Assembly: GCA_019119835.1 (NCBI GenBank)
Contig: DWWE01000052.1
Location: 1-64,000, forward strand
Direction: 5' to 3'
Source: Candidatus Gemmiger stercoravium
Lineage (GTDB): Bacteria > Bacillota > Clostridia > Oscillospirales > Ruminococcaceae
DNA: 64,000 bases
Shown: positions 62,732 to 64,000 of the stretch, piece after piece
Numbering within the stretch: the stretch's first letter is position 1
Layout of the letters: each line of letters begins with the position of its first letter
Translations under genes and position numbers: made by a program
The notes under the pieces: generated by a model
Databases searched by the model: none
Told to the model about the DNA's origin: nothing
Seen by the model: the letters and a program-made list of their open reading frames with translations, nothing else

Positions 62732-63958
62732 ATGGAAACCTTGTTGTTCTGGGGCGGCAGCGCGGCCATTGTGGCGGCGGTGGGCTGGATGATCCTGTGC
62801 GGCGGGCGGGACCTGGGCCTGTGGCGCCTGCCCGCCCGGCCGGACACCCCGGCCCCGGCCGGCGCCCTTGGCCGGCGGGAAGCCCTGGCCTGGGCGGCCG
62901 GGGCGCTGGCCTGCCAGTGGGCCGTGGTGCTGGCGGCCTACTGCCTGGTACACGGCGGCCCGGCCGGATTCTGGGCGGGGCTGTGGCAGCGGTTCACCAC
63001 CGCCGGGGACAGCCCCCACTACCTGTTCCTGGCCGAAAACGGCTACCCGCGCACCGGCGAGCAGAGCAACCTGCTGGTCTTTTACCCGCTCTACCCGCTG
63101 CTGGTGCGGCTGCTGGGCATGGCCTGCGGCGGGCGGTACGCGCTGTGCGGCATGGTGCTGAGCCAGGCCAGCTTTGCCGGGGCGGCGGTGCTGTTCCGGG
63201 CGCTGGCCGGGCGGCGGCTGCCGGCGAGGGGCGCCCGCTGCGCCGCCGCCGCGCTGCTGCTCTACCCCTTCAGCTTTTTTGCCTTCGGCGTCTACACCGA
63301 GGGGCTGTTTCTTCTGCTGAGCATCGGCTGCCTGTATGCGCTGGACCGGCAGAGCTGGGGGGCGGCCGGGCTGGCCGGGCTGCTGGCGGCGCTGTGCCGC
63401 ACCCAGGGGCTGGCGCTGTTCTTTGCGGCGGTGTATGCGGTGTGGCAGGCCCCGCGGCCCCGGCGGCGCGGGGGCTGGGCGGCGCTGCTGGGTGCGCCGG
63501 CCGGGTACGGGCTGTACCTGAGCCTGAACTGGGCCGTGCAGGGGGAGTTTTTCCGCTACCTGGACCACCAGAGCGCCGCCCCCTGGTACCAGACGGCCCG
63601 GTGGTTCGGGGCCAACCTGGTGCAGCAATACGGCATGGCCCTGGACTACCCCGGCCTGGCCCGCTTCATCTATCTGCCCCAGCTGGTGCTCTACTTTGTG
63701 GGGCTGGCGGCGCTGGGGTATCTGTTCTGGCGGGGCACGGCGCCGGCCGCGGCGGTGTACGCGCTGGCCTACTTCGGCATGAGCTACCTGAGTTCCTGGC
63801 TGATCTCGGGCGGGCGGTATCTGTTCGGCTGCCTGGGGCTGTATCTGGCGCTGGGCAGTGTGCGCCGCCCCTGGGTGCGCGGCCTGCTGCTGGCCGCCGA
63901 GGGCGGGCTTCTTCTTTTATACGCCGTGTATTATATGCAGGGTCAGGCCATTATGTAA
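62732..63958 (+). CDS. PIG-V-like mannosyltransferase family membrane protein
   Basis: TTAGDSPHYLFLAENGY, NLLVFYPLYPLLVRLLG; polytopic. Confidence 0.82.
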   Translation: METLLFWGGSAAIVAAVGWMILCGGRDLGLWRLPARPDTPAPAGALGRREALAWAAGALACQWAVVLAAYCLVHGGPAGFWAGLWQRFTTAGDSPHYLFLAENGYPRTGEQSNLLVFYPLYPLLVRLLGMACGGRYALCGMVLSQASFAGAAVLFRALAGRRLPARGARCAAAALLLYPFSFFAFGVYTEGLFLLLSIGCLYALDRQSWGAAGLAGLLAALCRTQGLALFFAAVYAVWQAPRPRRRGGWAALLGAPAGYGLYLSLNWAVQGEFFRYLDHQSAAPWYQTARWFGANLVQQYGMALDYPGLARFIYLPQLVLYFVGLAALGYLFWRGTAPAAAVYALAYFGMSYLSSWLISGGRYLFGCLGLYLALGSVRRPWVRGLLLAAEGGLLLLYAVYYMQGQAIM

Positions 63959-64000
63959 TCAATCGGGAAGGCTGCCGAGCCGATCCCGCCCTGTGTTTTC

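Overview
High-GC, densely coding chromosomal window, probably from a gut Oscillospiraceae/Ruminococcaceae Firmicute (Faecalibacterium/Gemmiger/Subdoligranulum-like; inferred from family content, not searched). The left half is mostly housekeeping and transport: metallophosphoesterase and other lipoproteins, YitT, Lrp, YwlG, YggS, DUF2975/HTH/DUF4153-like, CorA-like, RlmD-like, a GGGtGRT protein with its Fe-S scaffold, desulfoferrodoxin, AraD/GH51, a BceRS-BceAB-like module, an M23 peptidase and a polar amino-acid ABC transporter. From about 37 to 64 kb there is a large surface-polysaccharide locus: many GT2/GT4 glycosyltransferases, a Wzm/Wzt ABC exporter, DUF2142, DUF2304 and PIG-V-like proteins. 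The most exciting part is a contiguous block at 52135-56028: a sialyltransferase-like GT candidate, a KdsB-like CMP-ulosonate cytidylyltransferase, an HMGL-type aldolase with an extra C-terminal domain, and a KdsC-like phosphatase. This looks like a noncanonical CMP-3-deoxy-ulosonate (Kdo/nonulosonate-like) pathway in a Gram-positive, directly behind a Wzm/Wzt exporter. Other notable items: a three-copy, multi-hairpin intergenic repeat family (one copy with a nested about 115-bp insertion), a candidate about 80-nt sRNA, divergent promoters sharing one -35 box, and a CRP-consensus-like operator. No tRNA, rRNA, CRISPR array, transposase or prophage was recognised. All assignments come from reading the sequence and supplied translations; no searches were run.
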